Below, piece after piece: positions 19,741 through 33,908 of a stretch of 64,000 bases of DNA. Both the position numbers and the translations under genes were made by a program. The stretch covers positions 128,999,983-129,063,982 of the forward strand of contig OW121742.1 in assembly GCA_933228675.1 (NCBI GenBank). The letters are read 5' to 3'. Source of the DNA: Stomorhina lunata. Taxonomy: Eukaryota; Arthropoda; Insecta; Diptera; Rhiniidae. Each line of letters starts with the position of its first letter. Position 1 is the stretch's first letter. The notes beneath the pieces were generated by a model. The model made no database searches, was not told where the DNA came from, and was given only the letters and a program-made list of their open reading frames with translations.

Positions 19741-20768
19741 TACATTAGGGTAACAATTTTTTGTATCAAAGAAAATGTTTTTTCGAATTTTATAACTTTT
19801 TCAACGGAATATTGTAACAATAGGTCTAAAAGTTTAGTTCTGAAGATTTGATTCAATAAAAAGCACTTAATTTTGTCAAAAACATGCTTTTTTATTTAAA
19901 TTCGCTACTTAAAATTTCTTAATCTCGCTATGAAAATTTTAAGTAAATTCAAATTTTGATATTTGACCCCGGTGAGGAAAGGGTTAATCTCTTCTAATAT
20001 TAAAATACCTTTCATAAACTTATCAATAATATTAATTAGTTTTTACTGTTAAAATTTAATACAATTAAAACTTACCGAGCATCTACTCGAATTTTTTTTG
20101 ATTTTGATTTTCGCGAAATTCTTCAATTTTAAATCGCAGGTATGGCGAAACTTTTCAAGATATCGATCTACATTTTTTTTTGTGTTTTATTCTCCCATTT
20201 GTCTGCTTTAACTCACTGGTGAGTAATTTCTAACTGTGTAATATTTGTTGAACAAAATTTTCGAAAAATTAAAAAATGATTTTTGAAACCGACCTGAAAA
20301 AAATGTACCATTTTCCAACATGAACAAAACTAAGTTAATTCGATTATATTTAAGCAAAACTGAACTATTCAATACTAACGAGTCATTTAATTATAAATCA
20401 TGTCCAGTTTTGAAGTTTCTTTATTTTCAACATACAATTTTTAGTGCATATCCTTAGGCGCGTTTTCAAGGACATGTATTTTCAGGGTATAAATGAAATA
20501 ACTCCAAAACTACTTTATAGATTTTTGTTTTTAACTATTTGAAATAAAGCTGTTTTAGTTTTCTTTAATATTCCATTATTTTTTCTTCAAAAATTTGTTT
20601 ATTTTAACCCATTTTTCACTATACAAATGGGCTCTTAAACTTTGGACCCCCATAAAACTTTGTCCGATTTGGCTCAAATTTTCAGAACATAACTTTTAGA
20701 CCTAGTATCATAAAATTCCGTCGAAAAACATTTGAAATCAAAGAAAATTTTCCTATCACCCTAATGTA
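19741..20768. mobile_element. 1.0-kb TIR element (Tc1/mariner-type MITE) with TA flanks
   Basis: The ends read TA-CATTAGGGTAACA (left, from 19741) and TATCACCCTAATG-TA (right, to 20768). The inverted repeats extend about 130 bp with mismatches; for example AGGTCTAAAAGTT near 19822 is mirrored by AACTTTTAGACCTA near 20692. The TA on both sides fits the Tc1/mariner target rule. No transposase frame is present, so it is non-autonomous. Confidence 0.75.
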
Positions 20769-23700
20769 AATACTCGTATAATATTGTAATCAGTGGGTGA
20801 TTACATTTCAACTCATAGAAACCAAATTGTAACAAAGATGGAAAGTTAAATATACGTATTTATGTTTGTATGTGTGTATTTGTTTAATTAAACACAATTT
20901 TAATGTAAAAAAACAATACTTTTTAATCGTTAAAAATTTATTGAGAATATTTGAATACAAAAAGATAAAAAAGTTGGCTGATTGTTGCTGTTTTTTACTT
21001 GTTATACATATTTACAGGCCTATTAAAATTAATGATGTTTTATTAAATTTTGCAGACTTTTTAAAAATTAATAACATTTTATCAGACCTTCGTCTGTTTT
21101 TCTGGTTTATGGCGTTTGAACCCCATTAACACTTTCTATTCGATTTTTCCCTTTCATTTTCATCTAAATTTAATTAAAATTTTATACGTATGTAAATTTC
21201 TCTTTCGAAATTTATTGATTGCCATAAATTTTTAAATCAAATTTTTGTACGCATAATATTTAAATTTAAAAGTAATACAATATAAAAAAATATATATGTA
21301 TAAGTATGCAAGACTTATAGTCTGTCAAAACCGACCAGATGGAAACCTTCTGCACAGAGGACAAATGTGTCCAATAGTCATATGAGAGGTATCCTAAATT
21401 AAAAGCAAATGATTTTGTAATATCTTTCCAAATTTGAACACTTTCTTATGTTGCCATTAATAACAACATCCACCTATCGTGGTGTAGGGTATAAAATAAA
21501 ACACATTCAAACATAATTTGATTGTTGTTATTGAGTTTAAAAAATGTGTTTTTAAGTGAACAATTTTCTCAACGTTTAACATTCATTACAACTTCACACA
21601 GCTCAATCGAACAGTCAGCCAAAAACAACCATCTTTCGGTTAGTCATACAGTCAGTCAACTACAACCAACCTCAACCTCTAACTAACATCAGACTTACAG
21701 CCATTTAGCCATTCTTTGTAGTCTAGTAGATTTGAACATTCATATTTATTATTTTTTTATTGAATAAAATTTACATACATAGTATTTATGTATGTGCATT
21801 ATTTTGTATTATACGAATAACTGGTAAAAATATTGTATATTTTGGAAGGCATTAATCTTGGAATGGCTCATTGTTGTTGATTGGTTTTCGACACCAGACT
21901 TATGTGTTTCTTCCATTCGTATATGTTCGACGATGTTTTATTTATTTGTTTATTTGGATTCAAATTGTTCGAAGACTCCTCTTAAAGTTATAACTTAATT
22001 CTTTACGAGTATTCATTCAGTCATTTCAAACACAAGCTTTAAATGGTAATAAGTAATAATAATGCCAAAGAAAATTATTTATTGATTTATGTTTACACAT
22101 TTTTGTTTTCGTAGATACATTTTGTAAGTCTAGCTTTCTGTTCGCTTGTCTGAGTTAAAAATAGGTTTTTAAGCGATTTTTAGAAGAAACAAACCGAAAA
22201 CATTTTAGTTTATTCTTCTAAGAAAGAGTCATTTAAACTGAAGGCATTCATATATTCATCATATAATACGTATGTAAAATACATTCAAATAAATCTTCAA
22301 TTTATTGGTATTAGAGAGAGTGTCATTATTTATTATTTTTAAATTCTTTGTTGATAAAGTTTATACATAAACTTATTAACAAACAAAAATAAAAAAAACT
22401 ATTTTCGATGTTGTTTTGGATCTGGACATTGTTACTGATTTGATTAAACTAACGGTCGTTGTTTGTTTCTGATGTTTACATGATTCGGCCATTATGGCCT
22501 CCAGCATGTTTTCATCTTCTTCTCTTTTTCTTAACACTAAACACCTATTTTTGCTTCTCCACTTTTTTTGTTCTTCTTTGGGCCACATCTTCGATCTTCC
22601 ATCAAAATTTTGTTTGTTAAAATGTAAATAAATCATCAAATAACCATTTAACTATTTGTAAAAAAAAAGTTTTTTTTTTTTGGAAATTAAAGCCCTTTAA
22701 GCTAAACTTTAAAATTACACTCATAAAAAGAAGATAGTAAAAAGCTTTTAAAATTTGAGTTTTAAGACAATTCAAATTAGAAGTTTTTATGATGATATAA
22801 ATGAGTTTTAAGTGTCAACATAATTCTCGTTTTCAATTTCGCTTAAGTGTTGAGTTAAATGGACGAACTGTGTGCTTCTGAAGTCTGTAGCAATCCAAAC
22901 TGCTATGTGCCCCATAGTTTTTCCAGTATTTCTACTAATTATTAATCTAATTTAAAAATCAACGTTTAAAGTTCAAACAAAATAAAGTTTTTTAGTAGAA
23001 GAAATTATTTGCCAAATTCTTGCAAAGCCGGGAATAACGAATCTCGATTTCAAGAAAATTGGATATAACGAACGATATTATTTTTAGCATTGAATACCTT
23101 GTATAGCGAATATTAAGCAAAATTTATACTCGATATAACGAATAATAAAAAAATTTCAAGAAAGTTTACATAAATTTAAACGATATATAAATGAGTTTTT
23201 GAAAATCAAGTAAAAAGAGTTAGAAGCAAGTAAAAAGTATTAAAGTCTGTCATTTTTTACGATTTTCACGTTCGAGTATTGTAAAAATTATTTAAAGTTT
23301 TGTAAAAAAATACTAAAATTTGATGCCAAAATCTAAATACCTACATAACGAACCGATTTCAGTATCATAGTCCCACTATAAATACCAAATTTCATCAAAT
23401 TATTTTAAAAATTTTGACTTCGATAACAAGATTATATGGACGACAAGCCAGCTGTTTGGGCAAACATCAGTTAATCGAATCAGTTATTGATTATGAGTAG
23501 ATCAGTATATTTAAAGGCGGTCTCAGACCAATATATCTTAGGTGGTGTATAACTTTGCGATATAACGAATTTTTCTGTATTAAAAATGAGCCAGACATTA
23601 AATCTTTCGTTACACCGGCATTCGAGATGTTGTAACGAAATTGTTGACAATTGGTCCATATTTGACTCTAGTGTTAAAGGCCATCAAATCACTCTTAAGC

Positions 23701-25930
23701 TTATTTTTATAAACCAACATTTTTTCACAAGTGTAATTGGAATTATTTGTATTGTTCTTCTTTAAAATATTTATAATTTTCGATTTTTAAGGTTCATTTT
23801 TTATAATCATTGGATAGAAGATGTATGAGACTTAGTCCGCTCGAAGCTTATGCGTCTTTCTGTGTTTGTATTTGTAGCTCTTACTTTCTGTCAAAAAAAA
23901 AATCAAAATATTCGTGTTTGCGGTTGTGTTTTATTTTAATGTAATAATTAATCTTCTGTCGTTGTTGTTAGTTAAAAATTTCTTTGTTTGATATCTGTGC
24001 TTGCACTCGAACATATATCTTAAGGCCAACTATCCAACCGACCATCCATCTAGCTCATTATGTTGCTGTTAAACATTTCTTGGCTTTTTCGTTTGGATTG
24101 ATTCATCTTTCTCGGAAATATTGTCATTTCATTTACAGTTTTTGTTGTTGTTTGGTTCACTTTTGGTTATCTTCTAAATAAAAGTGAGTTTTGAATTTCA
24201 ACGCAACAAGTATTTTTTGATTATTTATATTTATGTCTTATATTCGAATAAAAAAATGAAATATAAAAGAAGCAAACATCAAAGGGGCTGTTGTCTTATT
24301 ATTAATTGGAACATTAAAACGTAAATATTACGGTTTTGGAATTTTTGGTCAAAAGTTCCACAATTCATTAAGATTTATTCGAAATTAAAAGAGAAATTTT
24401 GAAATGATTATTTGTTGAGCGACTATTAAATTGGGTAGCCTACAAATCAGATGGTCAAGACAGAAATGATATATAAATTTAAGAAGGCAATTTAAATTAG
24501 ATTATCGGTTGGGTGGTTACGAACTGTAAAATTAATTAATATATCATTTTGATGGCGAAATTTTGTTGTTTATAAACTTTTTAAAATCAAAGAATATCAT
24601 ATGTATTTGTTTAAGATTTTTTTTATTATGCATTTGTAACTAAATAAATTTAGCTTTTCTAGAGAATTGTGTCATTTTGATTTGTTTACTCAAAAACGGG
24701 GAGTTATCATTTAAAATAAACAAACACTCTGCCATTCGAATATATTTTAGTATAAATTTAACACTTAAGTAATTGTTTAAACTCCCTAGAGCCAACACAC
24801 ACTCAAGTAAAAAATTCAAAATTCAATCCAAATTAAAAAATAAACAAATTTCTAATAAAAAATAAATTTAAAAAACAAATGAACTTATCTGTCGTCATCA
24901 TAATGAATGGTGGAGTGGAGGACTACTGTTGGAAAGTGCCATCATACATAACTCGTCATCATATTTAAGTAGACAAGAATCCCATATTTTTAGTTATTAT
25001 TAATAGGCCTTTCTCCGATTCCTCCTGCTCCCATGCCACAAAAATACTTACAAAATAGCAGCAAACGCACACGCATCCATAAATAACTTACGTAAAATCA
25101 TTTAAATTGTTCGAAATACAAAAATAACTCGACTCGAAATTTATGATGGGCTATACAAATTTTTAACCCCATACCAAAGCACTTAACACGTTACTTACAA
25201 TAAAAATTAAAAACAAAAAATATCACAAATGATGAAACGAAATATAAAAGAAAACAAAAAGATACGAACGAGTATGTCTAAAAATCTATAGGATTCTACA
25301 GAAAAACCATAAAGACTCATTTACAGTTTGGATATCCAAAGATGAGGCAAAATGCAACAACAGACCGATTTAGTCAGTCCGCATAGTTTTCCGGGTGTCT
25401 GTAAATTTGTCTATAAAAAAACATTGTTGTATTTTATGCCATAATCATAAATTTGCTTAAAATATTATTAGGAGCTGTTCACACTAGCACTGCATTGATG
25501 ATATGTATAATCGTAATACAGAGTTCTTGAAATTTATTTATACTTATTACAGTGTAAAAATCTACGATTAATGTTAATTGAATAATATGTTATCAAGGAA
25601 CTCTTAAGATATGCGGGAAAGATGGTATTATTTTTATCTCCCGTATTTCTACCCGGTCCACTTGTTCAGTTTCAATGGCAAATGTAAGCTAGAAGACATA
25701 ATCTTCATAGTATTAACTACTGTGGAAATTGTTATAGCATTCAGGAAGAGATGACAGTTTCTTACCTCCTCTGTCATTGGCCCGCTCTATAAAATCTAAG
25801 GATTTATCTGATAGAGAAAATAGATACATTTATTGTAGCTAATGGTTGGCTCCAATTTTTTAAAAATTTATCACTGGTAACCCAAGTTATGCTAACCAAA
25901 TGATAAGCCACCCGTCTTACCGAAACTATA
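20769..25930. other. Long AT-rich gene-free stretch
   Basis: No supported gene. Around 23025-23580 the phrase ATATAACGAA recurs four or five times (near 23051, 23141, 23345, 23560), reminiscent of decayed pogo/Tigger-type ends, but I could not pair clear termini. A GC-richer patch at 21595-21720 is rich in CAGTC/CAACC words and has no frame. A decayed copy of the 51.1-kb interspersed repeat may lie at 21300-21495. Confidence 0.45.
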
Positions 25931-26224
25931 TAATTCCCACGACAACATTCCAATTGGAACAAAGGGTACTTCTCTCAGACAATGAGCTACATCCGATTCT
26001 TTTTTATGACTCATTGAAATTGACCGGCTTCGAACGGCAAATGCATTAGTTAGAGAAGTTTCACATAGCCTAATACTCAATAACCAGTGGCTAGCTGAGT
26101 TATGAGATGAACCGCCGCTTTTATTTATTGAAAATTTATTTTTTTCAAATGGGTCTGGCAGCGGATTGAACTTAGGACCTCTGTTATGCTAGGCGGATGA
26201 CTAACCTACTACACCACGGCGGTT
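25931..26224 (-). mobile_element. tRNA-derived SINE, copy 2 (fuller length)
   Basis: On the minus strand it starts AACCGCCGTGGTGTAGTAGG, followed by the tRNA-like head, the shared body (GGTTATTGAGTATTAGGC, CTAATGCATTTGCC) and a tail ending near GTTGTCGTGGGAATT. It aligns along its length with copy 3. Weakly inverted GTTCACACTAGC (25476) and GCTAGTGTAAACC (26261) flank it and may be ends of an older element. Confidence 0.75.
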
Positions 26225-29200
26225 ATAAGCTTAACTAATATATTTTTGGCTTTTCAACAGCTAGTGTAAACCGCTTATTGGCGCTTGCAAGCTTTTTTGT
26301 ACTTGCAATAATTCTTAATAGTATTATAGCATTTTACAACAATACATTCTACATACAAGAATACATACATATCTGAAATTATGTTCGTTTAACAAATATT
26401 CCATGACACTATAAACAAACACCAGAACGAGTGACTAGAGAGTTCCACAAATCTTTGGGTGAATTATAAATAAATATGAAAATGCTTCTAGCTATTGATG
26501 GCTGTCATAAATCGCCGTGTGTCTCAACGCCTGGTGCTGTTGAAATGTCATCATTTCGTTTTATCTTTACTTCATTTATACATTAGGGATGTAACTAAAT
26601 TAGTATAATAATAAGGAAGAACTACTTCGACTATATACATTTTTAGTATTAAAACTTTGTTAATATATTTTTAAAAACTGTGTACTTCAAACCTCGTTCT
26701 TGAATATTTTGATTATACAGATTTGACAAAAAAAAGTTATGACCCTATTATACATATTATACAATACATTTTATATCGTTTATCTCCATTTCTTTCAAAC
26801 TGTGATATTTAAGTAATATTGAGAATTCTTTCTTGTTGTTTTAGTCTTTTCTGGGGATCCTAATGTAATATATGACACATTGAAGGGTTATGAATTGCAT
26901 GGGTAAAATATATATATGTATGTGTAAATGAATTTAGAGTTAGTGTTGTTGCAGTACCGTTCCAGTGTAAATGATTCTGTGTTAAGTATTTGTTTATTTA
27001 TTGAAGACATTGTGGTGAAATGACTCAGTGAGCCCTGACAGTCTAAGTATTCCAGTTAATAGAGATGACAATAATCACCAACAATGTGCTTCTTCGATTA
27101 CAAATTTTTGAATTTAATTTCGTTTTAGAGAAAGTGACACATCAGTGACAACTGCACAGAAATTGATATGGAATATTCAAGATTAAAAATCATCAAGAAT
27201 CTATGTTTAAATATTTCAAATTGTTAACGATTTAGATTTATAACAAAATCAATTCAAATTTAAAAGGATTTTAATTAAGTTCTAAAAATAAAAAATAAGA
27301 TTTTATAGATCTTTCATTAAAACATTTTCACCATTAAGACACATTTGAGGTATAAATATTTTTCAGAAAATCTTTGAAGGCAACAATTTTCTTAAAACAC
27401 ACAAAAATATTTTTCTATCTTGAAAACGAGATAAAGAGATAAAAACTATTTTGGCGGCTTGTTTTCTTTATATGTAAAGATCTCTCGGCTTGTTCTAGGT
27501 TTTCTATTCTATGCGAAGAAAATGTTCACATTTTTTTGTTGTGGTCATGTTTGAGATTATCAAAGATTTTGAAAGGTACAAAAAAAAACAAGAAAAAATT
27601 CTCAGCAGGGTAACAAGTTTCATTAATTAAAATATTGTTTGAGAAAAAGGGTAAGTGTACTTAAGTGTCTTGCCACAAAAAAAATTAACATGGCTTAAAA
27701 AGTGCAGAATTTTAACCTTTTCATGGTCACAAGCTTTTGAAAACATTGTATTTTAAAATTTTAGATAATAAAAATATAATCCTTTTTTGTTTCCAGTATA
27801 TGTTTTAAAGAACTTGATGTCATGTATTTGTGGTATTTCTGAGTTATATAGTAATATCTAAATATAAATGATTTCAACTCATTTGATAAGAAATTAATTA
27901 AGGCAATTAAAATTTACCACATCAACTAAATTGTATAAATTTATTGAAAATTCCTAGAAAAATTTAAGAGGATCGAAGAAATCAATTGTTTGTTGGCTAC
28001 AGTTTTAAAAATCGTAAACTTTTTAAGTATATTTGTTAAACTATTATTCTTAATTTTATGTCTCCTATTCAGGCATTATCTTATTAGATATTATCTGCAC
28101 TGGAACCTATAAAACCTCACCTACGAACGAATGAACTCAATGCTGAGAAAATATAAAAATTTAGAAAACATCAGCAGTTTTTGTTTCAAATTTTAAATTT
28201 GTTCATAAAAGTTAACTGAGGAAGACATATGTACATGTTTTTGCTTAATTACAACCAAATATTTCCTACGGCCACCAGCACAAGTCTCACAAATTTTTCC
28301 AACAAGGGACTTAGATATACATATGTATTTACATATGTGACATTTTTATTGTCATCTTTATCAAGGTGCAAAATCATGGATTTGCTAACGTATTTAGCAA
28401 AAAAAAAATAAGCACTAAAACAAAAACTTCAGAGCTGAATCAAAATTTTCTCACACGCCCAGGATCTGGGAGTTTAAGCTATAAATATGCAGATGAATCT
28501 AGTTAAACTGGGATTTAAAGTTGTTGATTAAGTGTTTATACTCGTACAATAATACAATACTACTCTCAAACCACCAACATTAAAAAACAATAGCAACAGT
28601 GATAACAATTGCAGCAACAGCAGCAATAACAACCAGCAGCACTTAACATAGAAAAACAATAACTCTTTTAACAATTGCCACTACTTAAGGTGGATGTTTA
28701 AGTAGATTTTTTTGTTAAATATTATTACGAGTATTTTTGGTTCTTTTTGTATTTATATTATTTTTGTAAAGTTTTTTTTGTAAACGTCTGAATGTTATTT
28801 TAAAATACAGATTTGCTTGAGTGGTTTTAAGAGCTGACACACCAGAGTTTTGCATGAGTATGTGTTGCTGGATGTGTTGTCTTCCTGTCTATGCAACATA
28901 TGTTTTAACATTGTTATAACAACAGATTTTCTACTTTTTTTATGTAGTTTCCACATAAGCTTTTTGTTGTCACAAATCTCAGTAATAAGTAAGAGTCACT
29001 GCAAGAGAAAAGAATCCAACATTTTTATTTCTTCAAATGTCTACATTTATGCAAACAGATTAAGATTTGATAGCTCTTAAGGCGTTTACACTGGCAACAA
29101 CATTTTAGCAAATCAAATAATAGAAAATAACAACGTCAGGGAAAATATTCATATGTACTAACAAATATGTATGTCTGCCAACGACCCTTTATCAGATATC

Positions 29201-30867
29201 GAAACCAATGTCAATGGAGGATCCAAATTCAAGCAAAACTTAATTTAAATATAACAATACAAAAACTTTCTTTAAGACACAACTATAAAAAAAAATTTCA
29301 GATTATAGAGATTAATTTAGGTTGTTTTATAGCCTGATGGGTCATAAATACCAAAAGTAGTGAAACGTAAAAAGGTGTGTTGAAGGGGACCATAATAAAA
29401 TCAACAATGTTAACAAAAAAAAGTCCTAAAAAGTAAAGATATTTGATTAGCACCAGCTTATTGGCTGAAATATGCAAAATAAGTGAGACGGACTGAAGTA
29501 GGATAAATAAAATGACTTCAGAAATAAAATTTAATTAAAATGAAATTTTCGTTAGTGGACATTTGTTTCAGTTGAAATTTATTTAATGTCCCGAAATCCA
29601 AATTAAAAAAAAGAAATAACATGTATCTACAAGGAAACATACTCACACTCATCCAGTAATATAATGAAATTTGACAGTAGAGAGAGGAAAAGCTTTCAAT
29701 ACAAATCCAATAACAAAAAAAAAAATAAAATCGTTTTTTTGACCGTTTGTGTCCATTGAACAGGCCAAGATCAAGAGCAACAGCTCTACACAGTATGACT
29801 TTGTATTAGTGTAAATGTTGCTGGAACTTGCAACTTGTAGTTATCCTAATGCAACAAATGGCTAGTGGGATTACATTTATGGCAACATTGAATATATTGC
29901 TGGCAATATACTTAAGTATACTACAACAACAAAACTACACGTATTCAGTTTACAACAAAAATAATAAAAATTGCAACAACATTTGTAAGAACAACATGGA
30001 AACAAAACAACAACGTCGATGAAAAAAATTAAAACAAAAACACAACAACATGCATTTTGGAAAAGTGCTTGTTCCAAACGTCGCACAACATGTTTCGGCT
30101 TTTAGCGGTTTCTTTGACATTGTGGAACCCAGAACTCAGAGCTAAAAAAATAACTTACAAAACAACAACAGAATCAACAACAAAAAACCCCAAGAAAGAC
30201 AACGCGCCACGTTCTTCGTTAACAGCCGAAGAACAAGCTCTTGGAACATACTAAGAGTATTCCACTAACAACGACAACAACAATATCATCAATTTTGATT
30301 CCAAAACAGCAACAACAACATCCAACCGCCACCATTAACAACTGAGGTGCTACAGATCTGATCATTAAATAATTGTAATTTAAAGTTTAACATTTTGCCA
30401 ACACTTTGTTGTACGAGTATGACAATATAAGTATGAGTATGACGATGACATTGATTTTTGTTGCTGCTGTTGACAACAGCCTGAACGAACAGCAATATTA
30501 TATGTATAAGCAGCAGCATCAGCTTAAACTTATACAAACTTGCATACAACAAATTTTTATTGAAACTTTTGTGTTTTCTCAATTAATAGAAACTTAATTT
30601 TAGCATATGATACATAAATTTTTATTATCTGCTGTAAAACTAAATAAAATATTATATGTATTTAGACTAGAAATTTTTTCTTTTTGGTCGAAAAAACCAA
30701 TACTTTTTCTGTTATCCTTGACTCCCAGTGGAGCAAGGGCCTAAATCCATTAAAACCAATAACTAAACTTGATAAAATTAAGTTTAAATAGAACTTTTGC
30801 CATTGATTCCAAATATAGTTTTTCCTAATTTGAATATATGTATTTTTTATAAAGTTTTTCATAAGTA
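26225..30867. other. AT-rich DNA with CAA/CAG microsatellites, no gene recognised
   Basis: CAACAG/CAGCAA-type simple repeats occur at about 28580-28650 and 29930-30330, typical of fly intronic or regulatory DNA. Short frames of up to about 97 codons are low-complexity or lack motifs. Confidence 0.5.
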
Positions 30868-31018
30868 TATTGCACTAGAATCCCAATTAGTTGCAATTAT
30901 TTATTATTGTATTAAAGATTTTTTAAATATCCGAAAAATGTTGATGGGGACTATGTTCCCCCACGCGTTTCAATGATTGGTTAGGTCATCATCAGAAGGC
31001 GTATTGCTAATTCTAGAA
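30868..31018 (-). repeat. Old dispersed repeat with hammerhead-like core (Penelope-like remnant?), copy 1
   Basis: Read on the minus strand it carries CTTCTGATGATGACC, an imperfect hairpin, then TTGAAACGCGTGG (core at 30963-30994), followed by ATTATTTATTATTG and ending at TATTGCACTAG on the + strand. It is homologous over about 150 bp to 37526-37680 on the opposite strand. Confidence 0.55.
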
Positions 31019-33630
31019 AGAAAGAAACCCATGCTTTATATCTAATTTGATAAGCAAAATAAATACGAATTATAATGTCTGAACAAAATATCAACATAGA
31101 GCAAAGATTAGTTAACAGCTCAACAGAATCAAACACACAAAATTGTTCAGTTTTATCTTTTCTTAATTTCTCACTTTTTTGTTGTTGCTTTTTTGACGAC
31201 TAAGTCAAAAGCGCTATAAAGTAGTTTCAAAATAAATTTTCACAGGTGTATTCCGGCGGAAGAGTATTTAGAGAATATCTTCAAAAATTATAGATTATCA
31301 AACATTTTATTAACAACTTTTACATAAAATTACATTGCATTATTGTAAAAAAACAGTTGATTTGATAAAACTAAAAAATTTTGTGTTTTGTAAATTTTTT
31401 TAAGTACACTAACATTTCTCGAAATTATAGTATATTTTTGCCATTTCCTATATGAAAGCTAGGACCAAGTGTGGACCGATTGTGAGAAAATTTCGCCCAT
31501 GTTTACATAAAACTCTTACTCTTAACAAAGTCTTAGCATACAATTTAATTATTTTCAGATTTAAAGGAGTATTTTGTGAATTTCGTGGTATTCAATTTTC
31601 AGAGTTGTTTCTAGTTCTTCAAATACAAACTTAATATATTTTATTAATAGGTGAAAAGTGAAAGCAATAATATTTAAATTCATCTTTACAATACTAGTTT
31701 TTTACGATTCTTTCAAATAAATGTTACCTTATTCATTAATAACGATTAAAAAATGGGACACATTCAAAAAAAATTGTATAGATTTTAATTTGCTAATTTT
31801 AAATCCACTTTTCTCGAATTCTTATGTTTTTTTTTTTAATGAATTCAGTATAAAAATATGAGAAATAAATGAAAATTCAGCTCATGTATGGCACAACAAA
31901 ATGAACTTTTTACAAAAATGAATAGATAAACATATACACTTTAAAATTAGATGCAATGTCAACAGAAGGAACTAGCAAATTGCAGCAGCAATTGTAGGTA
32001 ATACTGACAATAACAAAAACTTGCAACAAAACAGCCAATGACTGGATGGCAACAATAACGAGCAATCATGAATTTCAATCACAATAAGCGCAAAGTGCAG
32101 CCAACTTAATTGTTTTCTAATGGTAGACAATAATAGCAAAATGTCGACGCCATCAAAATACGACTACTTCACTTCATACAACTGCTTAAATACTACCATT
32201 AAACCCAAAGTACCACCATCACACAACCACTGCCACCAAGCAAGCAATACCATTCCGACCACCATCTCTCTCTCCATCATCATTATTATCATCATCAACA
32301 TCATCATTATTAAGCAGACAGCAAACGAAGTAACCACCGAGTTGGCACTCAACTTAAGCACTGAGACAGTCAGAAAGCACTAAAAAGTGATGATGCACAT
32401 CCCAGTGCAGCAACAGACATAGTTTACCAACTAAACACAAATACAACAGCAAAAGCAATAGCAATGCAACATTCATTTATTCAATGGCACATTAACCAAC
32501 TTTGGCTACTGTTTCAGTTTGTTGTTTTCCCAAAATTGTTGTTGGAGTCTTTTTAATAAACCAAATTGTAAGTAATGTTAAAACTACCATTTTATTGCAG
32601 CTAATGCCACAGCCGAAATTACTGCTGCCGCTGCTGCTACCGCTTTGACTTGTAATGATGACTACGAAGAAAAAGAAAATATGTAATGATGAACTTTTCC
32701 AGGTTTCGGTTTATTTGCTCTCGTAAGCATTTGTTAAGTGAATGTTTAGCTTAGTTTTTAAAAAAATACTCGTACGTCGTCTGTCCATATGTTTCACTAC
32801 ATTCATAACAAACCAATAATCTGTCAATACCATAAATCGAGTTAGTCTAACAGCCAGTCAGCCAGAGCGAGTGTATGAATGAATGAACAACGTTTGAATA
32901 TACTTGAAGTCCTATGTATCTCGCATGTAGAGTTCATGTAACGTTTGTAAAAGTTTAACAATTCAACAACAAACAATTGTTCACTTTTTAATTCATAGAG
33001 AGAGAGGAGCATGGGAAAATACTTTTTCTTTACTAAGTTCGAGTTTTATCAAAAATACTCGTAAGCATTTAAAAAGCAATAATACTGTTTCGATATTTGT
33101 ATTCAAGTTGAACATATCCATGTACATATGCACGTACATTTGCTACAGCTTCAATTGCAGTGGCTGCATTTAAAGGTAACCATTTCTATTGTAAATAAAT
33201 TGTTGGGGTTTTCTTAGCTTGTTTCTTAATTTCATTTATGGCAAATATTTGGAACAAGTGCACTCATGCGCTTCTTTTGAATAAATATCTCGAACTTTTA
33301 AGACAAACAATTGCATCCAGCTTTCTGCTTTACCAGCTTCCAAATTTCATTTAAGCAGCGTTCAATTGAGGGTTGCCTTGTTGCCAACAAACAAGGTATA
33401 ATGAATACAATTTATTTACACTTAGAAAAATTTGACATTAAAATAAATAAAATTACTAATTCTTGGGCTCACCATATCTGAGCAAAACCTGAATAAATAA
33501 ACAGCAGCCAAAACGTTATGCCAAAGGACATTAGGTAATTATTTTCATTTTTAGTAAGAATCCGGTTTATTTCTCGACTTATCCGATTTTTTTATTATTT
33601 AAGAACTATGTGTAGCAAAGCCCTTCTCGC
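31019..33630. other. AT-rich DNA with ATC/ATT microsatellite, no firm gene
   Basis: An (ATC/ATT)n run lies at about 32270-32316 inside an 87-codon + strand frame (32120-32383) whose composition is mostly simple-sequence. A candidate terminal exon (32601-32686) is listed separately. Confidence 0.45.
32601..32686 (+). CDS. Candidate terminal coding exon (low confidence)
   Basis: A good-looking splice acceptor (TTTTATTGCAG, ending at 32600) is followed by a 27-codon frame, after two leading bases, ending in TAA at 32684-32686. The conceptual tail has an Ala run followed by LTCNDDYEEKENM. The base composition is clearly less AT-rich than its surroundings. I do not recognise the protein and no partner exon is visible nearby. 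It may be chance or a GCT microsatellite. Confidence 0.2.
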
Positions 33631-33636
33631 CTTTAA

Positions 33637-33908
33637 GGTAGAAGGCCAATACACGCGGCATGTCGTTGCGGGCGGTCGTAGTATTGTCAGTGCATATAAT
33701 GTTTGTTTGTTTGTTTGTTTACAAAAATATTCATATAACAAAATATCTGAGTTGGATACAATTAAATCTGACGTCACTGAAAAAAATCTGCAGCGCGGAA
33801 AAGTAGAACTTTGTTCTACCATTGTCGCTTTAAAAGTGACAGATCAAAAAACAGCTGATTGCTACCAGCAGCCGCTTGCCGCCTACATTGGCCTTCCACC
33901 GTTTCAAG
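33637..33908. mobile_element. Possible 270-bp TIR element
   Basis: The left end AAGGTAGAAGGCCAAT (from 33638) and the right end ATTGGCCTTCCACCGTT (to about 33905) are imperfect inverted repeats of about 30 bp, continued by GCGGC/GCCGC pairs. The interior contains a 7-bp hairpin GTAGAAC-TTT-GTTCTAC and a (GTTT)n run at 33699-33720. It is GC-richer than its surroundings. No target duplication was identified. Confidence 0.4.

Noticed and set aside
22376..22639. 87-codon minus-strand frame with Lys/Glu-rich composition
   Set aside because: It has some protein-like stretches, but there are no clear splice sites, no motif and a low-complexity C-terminus.
32120..32383. 87-codon + strand frame starting at ATG
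   Set aside because: Much of it is an (ATC/ATT)n microsatellite translated as poly-Ile, and the opposite strand is equally open.
32569..32600. Short intron from GTAAGT to GCAG upstream of the candidate terminal exon
   Set aside because: Only about 32 nt long, below the usual minimum for fly introns.
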